From Oceanimonas baumannii (GTDB taxonomy: Bacteria; Pseudomonadota; Gammaproteobacteria; Enterobacterales; Aeromonadaceae): DNA of 64,000 nucleotides. The stretch's first letter is position 1; every line of letters starts with the position of its first letter. This document shows positions 1 through 7,735 of this stretch, piece by piece. The stretch is taken from NCBI RefSeq assembly GCF_002245495.1, contig NZ_NQJF01000002.1, positions 1 to 64,000 on the forward strand, read 5' to 3'. The translations under genes were made by a program, and so were the position numbers. Under the pieces are notes generated by a model. That model was not told where the DNA came from and did no database searches. It saw only the letters and a program-made list of their open reading frames with translations.

Positions 1-360
1 CCATTCATAGTGATAAGCTGCTGTTCAAAAGACAGCATATGATCACAGTGAGATCTGATCGTCAAAGCGATCCTCGAAAATCGACATTTTTCTTCAGAAA
101 ACGCGCGTTCCGGTGTAAAAAGTGGCTACTAATGTTTTCATTTTTACCCCGCTGAAAGCCTTGCCACGCAAGGGTTTTTCATGATCTTGCCCTGCCCAAT
201 GAGGTTGTTTTTTGATGAAGTGATGCATGGTGTTCCACATTTGGATTCGAATTTAGCGAAAATCTGTTGGCCACAGCTATAAGCCATAAGCTGTCAGCTT
301 TAAGTTGCGCGGCGTTGTTTGTGGCTTCTGCGTTGTGCTTGTTTGTTCTGTGTTGTTTGG
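1..360. other. Intergenic region, no gene recognised
   Basis: No open frame here looks like a protein family I know. The right part (about 273-306) holds one copy of the short repeat built from alternating AGCTGTCAGC/TTTAAGC words that recurs elsewhere in the window. The first 250 bases are AT-rich and could hold regulatory sequence for a gene left of the window, but I see no clear promoter. Confidence 0.5.
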
Positions 361-482
361 TTTAACTCCACCCCAACCCTGCCCTTAAAAAGGGGAGGGG
401 GCAAAGCGTTAGGCTCCCCTTGATAAGGGGAGGGAGTTTTTGCTCCTCCCCCTTTTTAAGGGGGAGGTTGGGAGGGGGTTGT
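361..482. repeat. Dispersed palindromic CCTCCCC/GGGGAGG repeat, copy 1
   Basis: Two imperfect inverted-repeat modules: one around CCCTTAAAAAGGGG and a second with CTCCCCCTTTTTAAGGGGGAG, flanked by CCCCAACCCT on the left and GTTGGGAGGGGG on the right. The same layout recurs at 3794-3846, 41390-41514 and 41921-42008. This copy overlaps the 3' end of kpsT, so the last codons of that gene are repeat-derived. Confidence 0.8.
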
Positions 483-1184
483 CTTACAGCTGACAGCTGA
501 CAGCTTAGAGCTGCCCGAAGGGCCCGTTTCTTTATGGTAAGCTGCGATGGCGTCGTTAATATCGTCATACCATTGCGCCTGGCCATTTGTGAGGTAAATG
601 CCGGCCTGGCAAAGTTCTTTCAGAATGCCTTCGGAATGCGACACCATGATCAGGCTGGACTGACCCACCTTGTCTTTAAACGCTTTGGCGGCTTTGTCTT
701 TAAATGCACGGTCACCTACAGCGGTGGCTTCGTCCGAGAGGTAAACATCAAAGTCAAACGCCAGAGACAAGCCAAAGTTCAGGCGGGAGCGCATGCCGGA
801 TGAGTAGGTTTTTATCGGGCGGTCAAAGGCGCTGCCCAGCTCGGCAAAGTCTTCTACCGACTTTATAATGCGGTGTACGTCCATGCCGGCACCGTGCACC
901 CGGGCTACAAACTTTACGTTTTGTCGCCCTGTCATGGAACTTTGAAAGCCTCCCGAAAGGCCTATCGGCCAGGAAACCCGGCAATGACGTTCTACGCGCC
1001 CACGTTCGGGGCTGTCCATGCCGGCAATAAGGCGTAGCAAGGTGCTTTTTCCTGCCCCGTTGCGGCCCAGCAAGCCCACACTCACGTTTTTAGGAATCGT
1101 CAGGTTAATGTCTTTTAACACCCAGGGGGCCTCGCGACCGTCCCGGTTGTTGTAGCGTTTATAAAGGTTAGTGAGCGTAATCAT
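456..1184 (-). CDS. kpsT: Capsule ABC transporter ATP-binding protein (KpsT-like)
   Basis: This is the cytoplasmic ATPase that powers export of a lipid-linked capsular polysaccharide through the KpsM permease. Visible motifs are Walker A GRNGAGKST, the signature YSSGMRSRL and the short late Walker B region DVYLSDEATAVGD, all typical of the polysaccharide-export ABC subfamily. I start it at MITLTN (1184), where the ATG overlaps the kpsM stop codon as ATGA; a longer upstream reading is not needed. KpsT family members usually end near the motif DAIAAY. Here about 26 further residues follow, the last of which (SKLSAVSCKTTPSQPPP) are encoded by dispersed intergenic repeats. It is the last gene of the minus-strand kps operon in the window. 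Confidence 0.9.
   Translation of the reverse strand: MITLTNLYKRYNNRDGREAPWVLKDINLTIPKNVSVGLLGRNGAGKSTLLRLIAGMDSPERGRVERHCRVSWPIGLSGGFQSSMTGRQNVKFVARVHGAGMDVHRIIKSVEDFAELGSAFDRPIKTYSSGMRSRLNFGLSLAFDFDVYLSDEATAVGDRAFKDKAAKAFKDKVGQSSLIMVSHSEGILKELCQAGIYLTNGQAQWYDDINDAIAAYHKETGPSGSSKLSAVSCKTTPSQPPP
483..515. repeat. Short AGCTGACAGC-type repeat
   Basis: CAGCTGACAGCTGACAGC followed by TTAGAGCTG, adjoining the CCTCCCC palindromic repeat. Related copies lie at 273-306, 3710-3748, 51781-51813 and 63271-63303, always at gene ends or between genes. Confidence 0.6.
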
Positions 1185-1978
1185 TTTGCTTTTAACCTTT
1201 CTTTGTAGCGAAGGTGCATTAATAAACCCGCTGCATTCAGCCCCAAAATCCATAGCCACAAATAGAGTGGGCTGGTTCCGGGCACCATATGATAGTGCTC
1301 AAAAAAACCAGCACGCAGCAGCTCCAGGCCATGCACTATTGGGTTCAGCATTAAATACTCAAGAATGCTGTGAGGCAGGCTGTTAAGCGGCAAAATTACT
1401 CCACTGATAATCATCAAGGGCAAGCTGAGCATATTGATGATTTTGCCAGTTTCGGGGATCAGTTTAACTATGACAGAAATTACCAGAGCAAAGCCTAGTG
1501 CCAGTGCTAACAATGAGGCCCAGCCCAGTAACCCAAGCAGTACATTATCAGGGAAAATATGCAGCCCCAGCAGCATGCCACCAGCCACAAACAGCACAAA
1601 TACCACGGTACGCAGCATGCCGTCTACACAGATGCGAACCATTACCGGGTCTACCGGCTGCACTTGCCGGTAAGCAAAGAGTGCTTGTGCTGAGTTAATG
1701 GCTCCCTGGCTGCGGCTTAGTCCTTCACGGATCAGGAAGAAGCCCATCATGCCGATGATCATCCAGGGAATGAAATCGGCATTTGTAATAAGCTGGCTGG
1801 TTCCCCTCAATTGAGTGCGAATAAGCACGATGATGCTAATAACGGCCACCGGCTCAAAAATCATCCAGAACCAGCCCATGCGGTCGGCCATGGTGCGCGA
1901 AACGGCTTCGCGCATAAACATGGCAAACCACACGCTGCGGGTTACCTGCCAGGGCGTGCGGGTGGGCATGGTGCTCAT
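1181..1978 (-). CDS. kpsM: Capsule ABC transporter permease (KpsM-like)
   Basis: Inner-membrane permease of the ABC-2 type that, with KpsT, moves capsular polysaccharide across the inner membrane. The 265-residue product matches the usual KpsM length. It has the cytoplasmic N-terminal stretch with MGWFWMIFEP followed by about six hydrophobic segments and ends in a basic tail (RYKERLKAK). The start codon overlaps the kpsD stop codon (TAATG) and the stop overlaps the kpsT start (ATGA), so kpsD, kpsM and kpsT are translationally coupled. Family assignment is by sequence pattern; the exported polymer cannot be told from this gene. Confidence 0.92.
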   Translation of the reverse strand: MSTMPTRTPWQVTRSVWFAMFMREAVSRTMADRMGWFWMIFEPVAVISIIVLIRTQLRGTSQLITNADFIPWMIIGMMGFFLIREGLSRSQGAINSAQALFAYRQVQPVDPVMVRICVDGMLRTVVFVLFVAGGMLLGLHIFPDNVLLGLLGWASLLALALGFALVISVIVKLIPETGKIINMLSLPLMIISGVILPLNSLPHSILEYLMLNPIVHGLELLRAGFFEHYHMVPGTSPLYLWLWILGLNAAGLLMHLRYKERLKAK

Positions 1979-3684
1979 TAAATATCCACCGCTACTTTGG
2001 CGGCAATGGCAATCTGGTAAAGAATCTGGGTGATGGTGCCGGCCAGCTGCAGGTTTTTGGTGGGAGCCTTGGGCAGCACCAGAATTTCATCACCCGGGCG
2101 CAGGGTAACATCGTCTGCTTCTCGCACTTCGCCATTCTGGCGCACCACCAGAATGCGGCTTTCATTGGCGTGATCGGTAAAGCCGCCGGCACCTTCTATA
2201 TAGTCTCTGGCGCTGCGGTTGGCGTTAAACACCACCGACTGGGGTACCAGTACCTCGCCGCTGATCAGCACTGAATCGGAGGCTTCCGGAATGGTAATCA
2301 CATCGCCGTCTTGCAGGCGAATGTCGCTGATCTGGCCATTGTTGGCCAGCACCAGGCGGCCATTGGGCTCTACTTCACGGGCGCGTTCAATAAACTGGCT
2401 GATCAGTTCGGCTTCACGTACGCGAATTTCGGCTTCTTCCGGGGTAGAAGAAGAGGCTCCCATATAGGTGGTTTCCAGCCTGGCCAGGCTTTCATCCAGG
2501 GCTTGCTTCTGGCGCTCGGCCACACTAACCCGTTTCAGCGAGATGCTGTTGGTGTCGGTCATGTTTTGCGGCACGGCCACGGCATTCAGCAGCTCGTGCA
2601 GGCGGGCATCGCGGGGCAGGGCAAAGCGTGACGGGCCATAGTAGCTGCCTTCCAGCTGCACCACTATGGTGTCATCCCGCAAATCGCTGCTGAAGATCAC
2701 CTGATCACCGCTTTTAAGTGACTGCTGGCCAAGCTCGTTCAATTCTACATAGCTCGAAACGGGGCCTTGAGTACGAACGCCGCGCAGCAGCACATGAGTC
2801 ACGTTGGACTTAAGCCGGGCCAGGTTAAGCAGTGCTTGTCCGCTCATGTTGTTGGGCAGCAGCTCGTAGCGGTAGGGGCGGGCGACATCACCGTCTACGG
2901 TGACGGTGGGGCCACGCTCTTCCACTACGATGGTGTCGCCGTCTTTCAGTTGCAGGTTAGGCAGGGTGCCGTTCAGCAGAAAGGCATAGAGGTCGGCGGT
3001 GGCCTGGGTTTTGCCGTGGCGCTGCACCCGCACTTTGCGGTAGCTGCCGGTGGCGCTGTCGATGCCGCCAGCCTGATCAATAAAGTAAAGCAGCGAGTCA
3101 CTGGGGGTGCCGGCAAAGCGGCCGGGGTTTTGCACATAGCCGGTTACAAATACAGATACCGGCTGCACGCCCTGCAGGTTGGTGTATACCTGCACGTTAT
3201 TGGAATAAATAGAGTTTACAGCGCTACGTACTTTGGCATCCAGCTGGCCGTGTTTGATGCCCTGCACCTTAATGGGGCCCACGCCGGGAATGAAAATATT
3301 GCCTTGCGCATCTACCGGCAGCACCCGGTCTATTTCTACTGCACCCCACACCCGCAGGGTAACCTGATCACCGGGGGTGATGATGTAGTCGGGGTTGAGG
3401 CCATCGGCCCGCACTCCGCTGAAACCGCCGGTAAACAGGTGGCTGCCAAAGCTGGGGTAGTCTTCTTGTGCCATGGTGGCCCCGGGCACGCCATAGCGGG
3501 CATTACGCCATTGGGTGTTGCTGTTCTGAGCGGCCTGATCGGAGGCAGACGGGGCATTAAAGCGGCTTTGCTGTTCGGCCGGCAGTTCACCGGCGTTAAC
3601 ACCAATAAGCTGGGCCTGGGCGGAGCCCTGGCCCGCTAAAAGTGCGAGCAAGCCGAGAGGTGCGGCGAGTTTTTTTAAGGACAT
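1978..3684 (-). CDS. kpsD: Outer-membrane polysaccharide export protein (KpsD/Wza family)
   Basis: Exporter protein expected to form the periplasm-to-surface channel for capsule. A signal peptide (MSLKKLAAPLGLLALLAG, cleaved near AQA) is followed by the Poly_export domain, recognisable from the phrase IITPGDQVTLRVWG at about residue 100 and VPGVGPIKV-like strands, and then several SLBB-type repeats (for example around VFVTGYVQNPGRF, and again at VLISGEVLVPQSVVF near the C terminus). At 568 residues it is longer than Wza and close to the KpsD size. A Wza-like lipid-anchored cysteine is not evident. It is separated from the upstream lipoprotein gene by 177 bp of repeats and followed directly by kpsM. 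Confidence 0.88.
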   Translation of the reverse strand: MSLKKLAAPLGLLALLAGQGSAQAQLIGVNAGELPAEQQSRFNAPSASDQAAQNSNTQWRNARYGVPGATMAQEDYPSFGSHLFTGGFSGVRADGLNPDYIITPGDQVTLRVWGAVEIDRVLPVDAQGNIFIPGVGPIKVQGIKHGQLDAKVRSAVNSIYSNNVQVYTNLQGVQPVSVFVTGYVQNPGRFAGTPSDSLLYFIDQAGGIDSATGSYRKVRVQRHGKTQATADLYAFLLNGTLPNLQLKDGDTIVVEERGPTVTVDGDVARPYRYELLPNNMSGQALLNLARLKSNVTHVLLRGVRTQGPVSSYVELNELGQQSLKSGDQVIFSSDLRDDTIVVQLEGSYYGPSRFALPRDARLHELLNAVAVPQNMTDTNSISLKRVSVAERQKQALDESLARLETTYMGASSSTPEEAEIRVREAELISQFIERAREVEPNGRLVLANNGQISDIRLQDGDVITIPEASDSVLISGEVLVPQSVVFNANRSARDYIEGAGGFTDHANESRILVVRQNGEVREADDVTLRPGDEILVLPKAPTKNLQLAGTITQILYQIAIAAKVAVDI

Positions 3685-3709
3685 GGTTTGTTCTCGGAAT
3701 TTTGAAAAC

Positions 3710-3748
3710 AGCCGTCAGCTATCAGCTATCAGCTGTCAGCTTTCAGTT
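3710..3748. repeat. Tandem AGCTATC/AGCTGTC repeat
   Basis: Four near-identical 7-8 bp units (GTCAGCTATCAGCTATCAGC and following GTCAGC). It belongs to the same family as the copies at 273-306, 483-515, 51781-51813 and 63271-63303. Confidence 0.65.
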
Positions 3749-3793
3749 AAAGATGGCTGCGTGTTGTATGCGGATATCGTGCTGTGCTTGTGT

Positions 3794-3846
3794 ATAACTC
3801 CCTCCCAGCCTCCCCCTTTGGTAAGGGGAGGGTTGAGGGGGGATTG
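3794..3846. repeat. Dispersed CCTCCCC/GGGGAGG repeat, copy 2
   Basis: Shorter single-module copy: CTCCCTCCCAGCCTCCCCCT, then GGTAAGGGGAGGGTTGAGGG. It lies in the 177 bp between the small lipoprotein gene and kpsD, inside what should be one operon. Confidence 0.75.
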
Positions 3847-3861
3847 TTTTTAACTTACAGC

Positions 3862-4212
3862 TTAAAGCTCACCGCCAGGTGCGGTGATGGCTCGTGAAAG
3901 CTGCCACTGACCATTCTGCGTTTTGCAGGCAATGTGCTCTTCCTGGCTGCCGGCGGCCAGGGTAACTTGCAGCGGACGGCAGGTTTTGCCACTGGCTGCA
4001 AAATAGCTGACACCGGTGGTTACCTGCACATTATCCCCCCAGGGGCTGGTGGTCAGCTGGGTGGCGCTGTGGCTGGCGGCATTGTTCAGAAACTGATTCA
4101 GCGGTGTGCTGTTTACGGTGGTGTCGCCGGTTTGAGCAGGCTGACTGGCGCAGCCAGCAAGGGTGGCCAGGGCCATCATGGTAACTAGCAGAGGTTTATT
4201 AACAATATGCAT
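3862..4212 (-). CDS. Small putative lipoprotein, first gene of kps operon
   Basis: About 116 residues starting at MHIVNK. A signal sequence ends in the lipobox LAGC followed by ASQPAQ, so the mature protein should be a lipid-anchored periplasmic protein. The C-terminal half (TGVSYFAASGKTCRPLQV to the end) contains two cysteines that could form a disulphide and resembles the small domain seen in surface-antigen-type lipoproteins, but I cannot name a family with confidence. Its start lies 28 bp downstream of an ops element, making it the first gene of the export operon, and suggesting an accessory role in capsule assembly. A start ten codons upstream is possible but would spoil the signal peptide. 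Confidence 0.75.
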   Translation of the reverse strand: MHIVNKPLLVTMMALATLAGCASQPAQTGDTTVNSTPLNQFLNNAASHSATQLTTSPWGDNVQVTTGVSYFAASGKTCRPLQVTLAAGSQEEHIACKTQNGQWQLSRAITAPGGEL

Positions 4213-4239
4213 GGGGTTACTCGTGTGATTGAAAAAAGG

Positions 4240-4278
4240 CACGCTACCGCCCTTGGGGTGCGGCTCCCAATTCGCCGA
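4240..4278 (-). promoter_or_regulatory. JUMPstart/ops element upstream of kps operon
   Basis: Read on the minus strand, this ends in the 12-mer GGCGGTAGCGTG (4251 to 4240), the ops core recognised by the antiterminator RfaH. It is preceded by a small hairpin (TTGGG / CCCAA arms), the same architecture as the plus-strand copy at 9117-9154. JUMPstart elements normally sit in the leader of long surface-polysaccharide operons. Confidence 0.85.
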
Positions 4279-4417
4279 TTGAGCATGATGTAAACGCCGT
4301 TGCAGTTTGCATGGCCAGCGTTATTTTTTGCGGGCAAAAAATACTACCACTTTGTTTATGGTGTATCGATGACACAGCTCCCGCGCTCAGCCGAGTGAGC
4401 AAGAAGTGAGCGGTTGC

Positions 4418-5692
4418 TTATGCGACTTCTTTTTTCGCTTTTGCTGTTATCGGCTGTTCATGCGCAGCCACCAGCCTTGGCCGGTGACGCATGGGGGGCA
4501 CCGCCAGCTGCTGCAGCCGCTGCCATATTTGCTGACAGGTGCTGCCGGGATGGCAATAAAAACTGCCATTCAGCTGGGTGTGCTGCAGCAAAAAAGCCCG
4601 CAGGCGTTTAAACAGCTCGTCGTTTACCGGCTGAGGTGCCTGCCAGAACTCATTAAGCGAGCACTGGCTGGTGAGGCCGGGCACATCATAAAGCGCTTTG
4701 CCCAGGGTAATGGTGGGCACATGGTGCAGCAGGGCAGACATACCTACCGTGCTGTTAACGGTGACCACCCCTTTGCAATGGCGGTATACCTCGGGCAGGC
4801 TGATCTCAAAGCCGTAAAACACCCTCCCGCTCAGGCCGTGCTGCTCGGCCAGGGTGCGAATGAGCTTGGTGTAGTTGGTATAGCCGCGATCCATGGGGTG
4901 ATGTTTAAACAGCAACACGTCATCCGGTGTCGCATTGTTTGCAAATGAGTCCATTATGTGGTGAATGGACCCTGCCACGTCGTTAAACGGCGAATGAGCT
5001 CTTATCTGAAAGTCATCAGCAACCTGCAGCGGCACTAAAAAGATATGCTGAGAGTGTTTGTCTATCAGTGTCTGCAGCAGGCCTTTGTCGTGGGCGGTAT
5101 GCGTGTATTTGGTGTACCAGCCTTTTAGCCAGGCAATGCCTTCTTTCCAGTAGGGGCGGTGCCGGTGGTGCACATAGTGCCGGAAACGCCAGCGGGAAAA
5201 ATGCATGCTGAAGTAATAACGCATGGCAAAGTAAATACGGCGTTTAAAGTTGGCTTTTATATCGAACTGATGATGCACCCGCTCGGGGTTTTGCTGGGGC
5301 AGCGCTGTGGCCAGCTTGCCAAACCAGGGGCTGTGGGCATTAACGCCGTTTTGTTCCAGGGTGATGTAGTGCGGCCGCAGGTAGCCTTCTTCGAATACAA
5401 AAAAACGAATATTGTGGCTCTGGCAATATATACGTGCCACGGCGTGATACTCACGGCAGTCACTGTAGCAAAAAACGGTATCAATTTCGTTTTCACTAAT
5501 ATAACTGTGCAGAAAATGCCGCCATTCCGGCAGGCTGCCGGTGTAATGCACATTGCTGCCTTTACAGGGCCAGCAGCCGTCACCGCCGTTAAAATGAATT
5601 TTGTGTACGGCAATGCCTTGCTCACTCAGAAAGCGAGAAAAATGCTGAAAAAATGGTCCTAATGGTCCCTGGAGTAGCAAGGCTGACTTCAT
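4418..5692 (-). CDS. kpsS: Capsule polysaccharide biosynthesis protein, KpsS-like Kdo transferase
   Basis: The 424-residue product matches the KpsS family, which adds the first beta-Kdo to lyso-phosphatidylglycerol to start the glycolipid terminus of group 2 capsules. Visible features are the N-terminal LLLQGPLGPFFQHFSRFL, the segment FCYSDCREYH and the strongly family-typical FEEGYLRPHYITLE, then FKHHPMDRG and GVVTVNSTVGMSAL in the C-terminal half. It reads on the minus strand towards the kps export operon but is separated from it by the ops element, so it is probably a separate transcription unit. kpsC, kpsE, kpsF and kpsU are not in this window. Confidence 0.88.
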   Translation of the reverse strand: MKSALLLQGPLGPFFQHFSRFLSEQGIAVHKIHFNGGDGCWPCKGSNVHYTGSLPEWRHFLHSYISENEIDTVFCYSDCREYHAVARIYCQSHNIRFFVFEEGYLRPHYITLEQNGVNAHSPWFGKLATALPQQNPERVHHQFDIKANFKRRIYFAMRYYFSMHFSRWRFRHYVHHRHRPYWKEGIAWLKGWYTKYTHTAHDKGLLQTLIDKHSQHIFLVPLQVADDFQIRAHSPFNDVAGSIHHIMDSFANNATPDDVLLFKHHPMDRGYTNYTKLIRTLAEQHGLSGRVFYGFEISLPEVYRHCKGVVTVNSTVGMSALLHHVPTITLGKALYDVPGLTSQCSLNEFWQAPQPVNDELFKRLRAFLLQHTQLNGSFYCHPGSTCQQIWQRLQQLAVPPMRHRPRLVAAHEQPITAKAKKEVA

Positions 5693-5893
5693 TCAAATCC
5701 CGTGAAATTTTTTTGTTATTGCTCACTTTCTTGGCGACCGGATGGTAGCACAACTGAAAATTGGTATTAATCAAAAAGTGTGTACGCAAGGCAGGGGGAA
5801 GGGAATGAAAGCGTTTCGTGTGGCGGGTTGTGTCGCATGTGAGTCTGGTTTGCCGGCTCAGCTTTTGTGTGGTGCCGTTCCCCCGTGAGCCCC

Positions 5894-5970
5894 TGCAGGT
5901 TGGGACGAATCCCAACATTCTTGCCGGCGGTGCAAATGTCGGGGTTCGCTGCGTTCATCACCAACCTGCG
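5894..5970. repeat. 77-bp palindromic intergenic repeat
   Basis: Ends are inverted copies (TGCAGGTTGG at 5894 and CCAACCTGCG ending 5970). Inside is a perfect 7-bp hairpin GTTGGGA-CGAA-TCCCAAC (5899-5916). This looks like a small non-coding palindromic element of the REP/MITE kind. It lies between the stop of the small membrane protein gene and the kpsS promoter region. Confidence 0.65.
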
Positions 5971-5981
5971 GGCTACAGCAG

Positions 5982-6329
5982 TTACTTGATGGTTTGCTTG
6001 TGCAGACCTTTTTGCAGCATAAGGTCTACCAGGGGTTGTTCGCGCTTGTTGGCGCGTTTGCAGTGGTCTTGCTGAAAGTGGTTGGTCAGCCAGATCACAA
6101 AGCGGGCCCAGCGTTTGTTATCGCGCTCGCGCCAGGCGTGGGAAGACACCGATTCCCACGCGTAGCCGTTAAAAACGGAAGCATTCACAAAGTGGTCGAG
6201 CGCGCGCACGCCGGCACGACCACGTTCTACCCGGCCCACAAAGCCCACATAGCAGATAATGAGGTAGCCCACGATGGCCAGGGGTACCACGGCACACATT
6301 AAAATAAAGCCGGCAATGCGTTCTTTCAT
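5982..6329 (-). CDS. Small membrane-anchored protein of unknown function
   Basis: 115 residues. A single strongly hydrophobic segment lies at about residues 5-31 (GFILMCAVVPLAIVGYLIICYVGF), followed by a basic, aromatic, probably cytoplasmic tail containing WRERDNKRWARF and an HCKRANKREQ stretch. I do not recognise the family. Its ATG overlaps the P450 stop codon as ATGA, so it is the third and last gene of the hydrolase-P450-small protein operon, which implies a shared function, perhaps as a membrane partner. Confidence 0.7.
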   Translation of the reverse strand: MKERIAGFILMCAVVPLAIVGYLIICYVGFVGRVERGRAGVRALDHFVNASVFNGYAWESVSSHAWRERDNKRWARFVIWLTNHFQQDHCKRANKREQPLVDLMLQKGLHKQTIK

Positions 6330-7735
6330 GCTGTTTGTTGGTTCCTTGGGGTCAGGTGCAGTTGCAGGCCGTTTTCGGAGCGAATGGTCAGCCGGCCTAC
6401 GGGTTGCGGTTCAAAGCCTTGCGGCATGGAAATGTGATAGTGCTGCAAAATGCTGGCGAGTATAAGGCTGGATTCCTGCTGGGCAAAGGCCGCACCAATA
6501 CACACCCGCGGTCCAGCCCCGAAGGGAAGATAAGATTTGCTGAGCGGTGTTTTCAGTTGCTTGCTGGTAAAGCGATAGGGGTCAAACTGGTGCGGGTTGT
6601 GCCAGTAATCCTGATGGCGGTGGATCAGCCAGGGAGAGATCATCACCGAGCTGCCGGCTTTCATGTTCTTGTTTCGCATTTCAGTGGCATGAGCGCACTC
6701 GCGTGATAAAAAGCCCACCGGCGGATACAGCCGCAGGGCTTCACGGAACACATCACGCACCAGCACCATTTTGCGCAGGGCTTCCACGCTCATGGGCTGT
6801 TCGGCCAGTACCTGGCTGACTTCATTAAAGGCGTCTTGCTGCACTTGCGGGTGTGAAGCAAGCAAATACAGTGACCAGGTCAGAGAGCTGGCGGTGGTTT
6901 CGTGGCCGGCCAGAAACAGCATGGAAATTTGATCAACAATTTCATCAAAGTTAAAGGGCTGGCCGGTATTGGCGTCTGTGGTCAGCAGCAGGGAAGATAA
7001 AATGTCCTGTTGCTGTTCCAGTGCCTCCCGGGCGTTGGGGCAGCCGGCCCGGGCGGCTTCGGCCTGTTGATAGCGTGGCCGGATTATGTCTTCTATGGTG
7101 CCGCGAATTTCTTTGGCAGCAGCCATGCGTTTGCGTTCGCTGGCACCGCGTTGCATAAAGCCGGGCAGGCGGAACATTTTTTTCAGGGCCAGCTTGGGTG
7201 ACTCGGCCTGAAACAGGATAAAGGCGTCGAGAATGCGGTTGGCCTGCTCGGTATTCAGCCTGGCCGACATAATGGTACGGAAAATAATGTCGGCGGTAAC
7301 AAAGGTCATTTCCGGATCTATGTCTTGTCCGGGGCGGTGCGTTTTCAGCCGTTCCATCATGTCGCCGGCGGCGCTTTGCATCAGCCCGAACACCTGTTGC
7401 ACCCGGGCATGTTTAAAGGCCGGGTCCAGCATGTTGCGCTGCTTTTGCCATTGTTCGCCATTGGTGGTGAAAATGCTTTCTCCCAGCAGGGGCTCAAGAA
7501 TGTCGCCAAGCAGGCGGTTCTTGGGAAAGCTGGCCATGTTCTGCACCATCACTTTTCTTACCAGCTCGGGCTGGTTCACCATATACAAGGTGAGCCCGGG
7601 CAGTTTGTATTCGCCCATTTTCATGCCATAGCTGCGTTCATAAAGGGCATCAAGCCAGGAATGGCGTTTGGTGAAAAACACTTTCCACAACGAGGCTTTG
7701 TTTTTGGCGGGTTTGGGAAACACCGGGCAGCTCAT
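6326..7735 (-). CDS. Cytochrome P450
   Basis: A 469-residue P450 monooxygenase. All diagnostic motifs are visible: I-helix oxygen-activation motif AGHETT at about residues 276-281, the K-helix E332-x-x-R335 in REALRLYPP, and the heme-binding loop FGAGPRVCIG with Cys412. The sequence pattern is like bacterial CYPs related to fatty-acid hydroxylases, but the substrate is not deducible. There is no fused reductase, so it must use separate ferredoxin/reductase partners, none of which is in the window. It overlaps its neighbours by ATGA on both sides. A P450 inside a capsule/O-antigen region is unusual; a lipid or glycolipid substrate is a guess. Confidence 0.9.
   Translation of the reverse strand: MSCPVFPKPAKNKASLWKVFFTKRHSWLDALYERSYGMKMGEYKLPGLTLYMVNQPELVRKVMVQNMASFPKNRLLGDILEPLLGESIFTTNGEQWQKQRNMLDPAFKHARVQQVFGLMQSAAGDMMERLKTHRPGQDIDPEMTFVTADIIFRTIMSARLNTEQANRILDAFILFQAESPKLALKKMFRLPGFMQRGASERKRMAAAKEIRGTIEDIIRPRYQQAEAARAGCPNAREALEQQQDILSSLLLTTDANTGQPFNFDEIVDQISMLFLAGHETTASSLTWSLYLLASHPQVQQDAFNEVSQVLAEQPMSVEALRKMVLVRDVFREALRLYPPVGFLSRECAHATEMRNKNMKAGSSVMISPWLIHRHQDYWHNPHQFDPYRFTSKQLKTPLSKSYLPFGAGPRVCIGAAFAQQESSLILASILQHYHISMPQGFEPQPVGRLTIRSENGLQLHLTPRNQQTA

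Noticed and set aside
361-482. Possible CRISPR array from repeated motifs
   Set aside because: The repeats are nested palindromes without regular unique spacers, and no cas genes are near.
362-586. A 74-codon frame near the left end
   Set aside because: It is composed of the CCTCCCC and AGCTGAC repeats and kpsT antisense/alternate frame; Pro/Leu-rich low complexity.
2767-3639. A 290-codon plus-strand frame opposite kpsD
   Set aside because: It lies fully antisense to a well-supported export protein, with Ala/Gly/Val-rich composition and no family signal.
4414-4611. A small secreted-looking frame (MLMRLLFSLLLLSAVHA) on the plus strand
   Set aside because: It begins near the kpsS stop and runs antisense to kpsS; no ribosome site and the rest is Ala/Cys-rich noise.
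5899-5916. GTTGGGA-CGAA-TCCCAAC as a terminator for the P450 operon
   Set aside because: There is no T-run on either side and it sits inside a larger palindromic repeat, so I call it a repeat.
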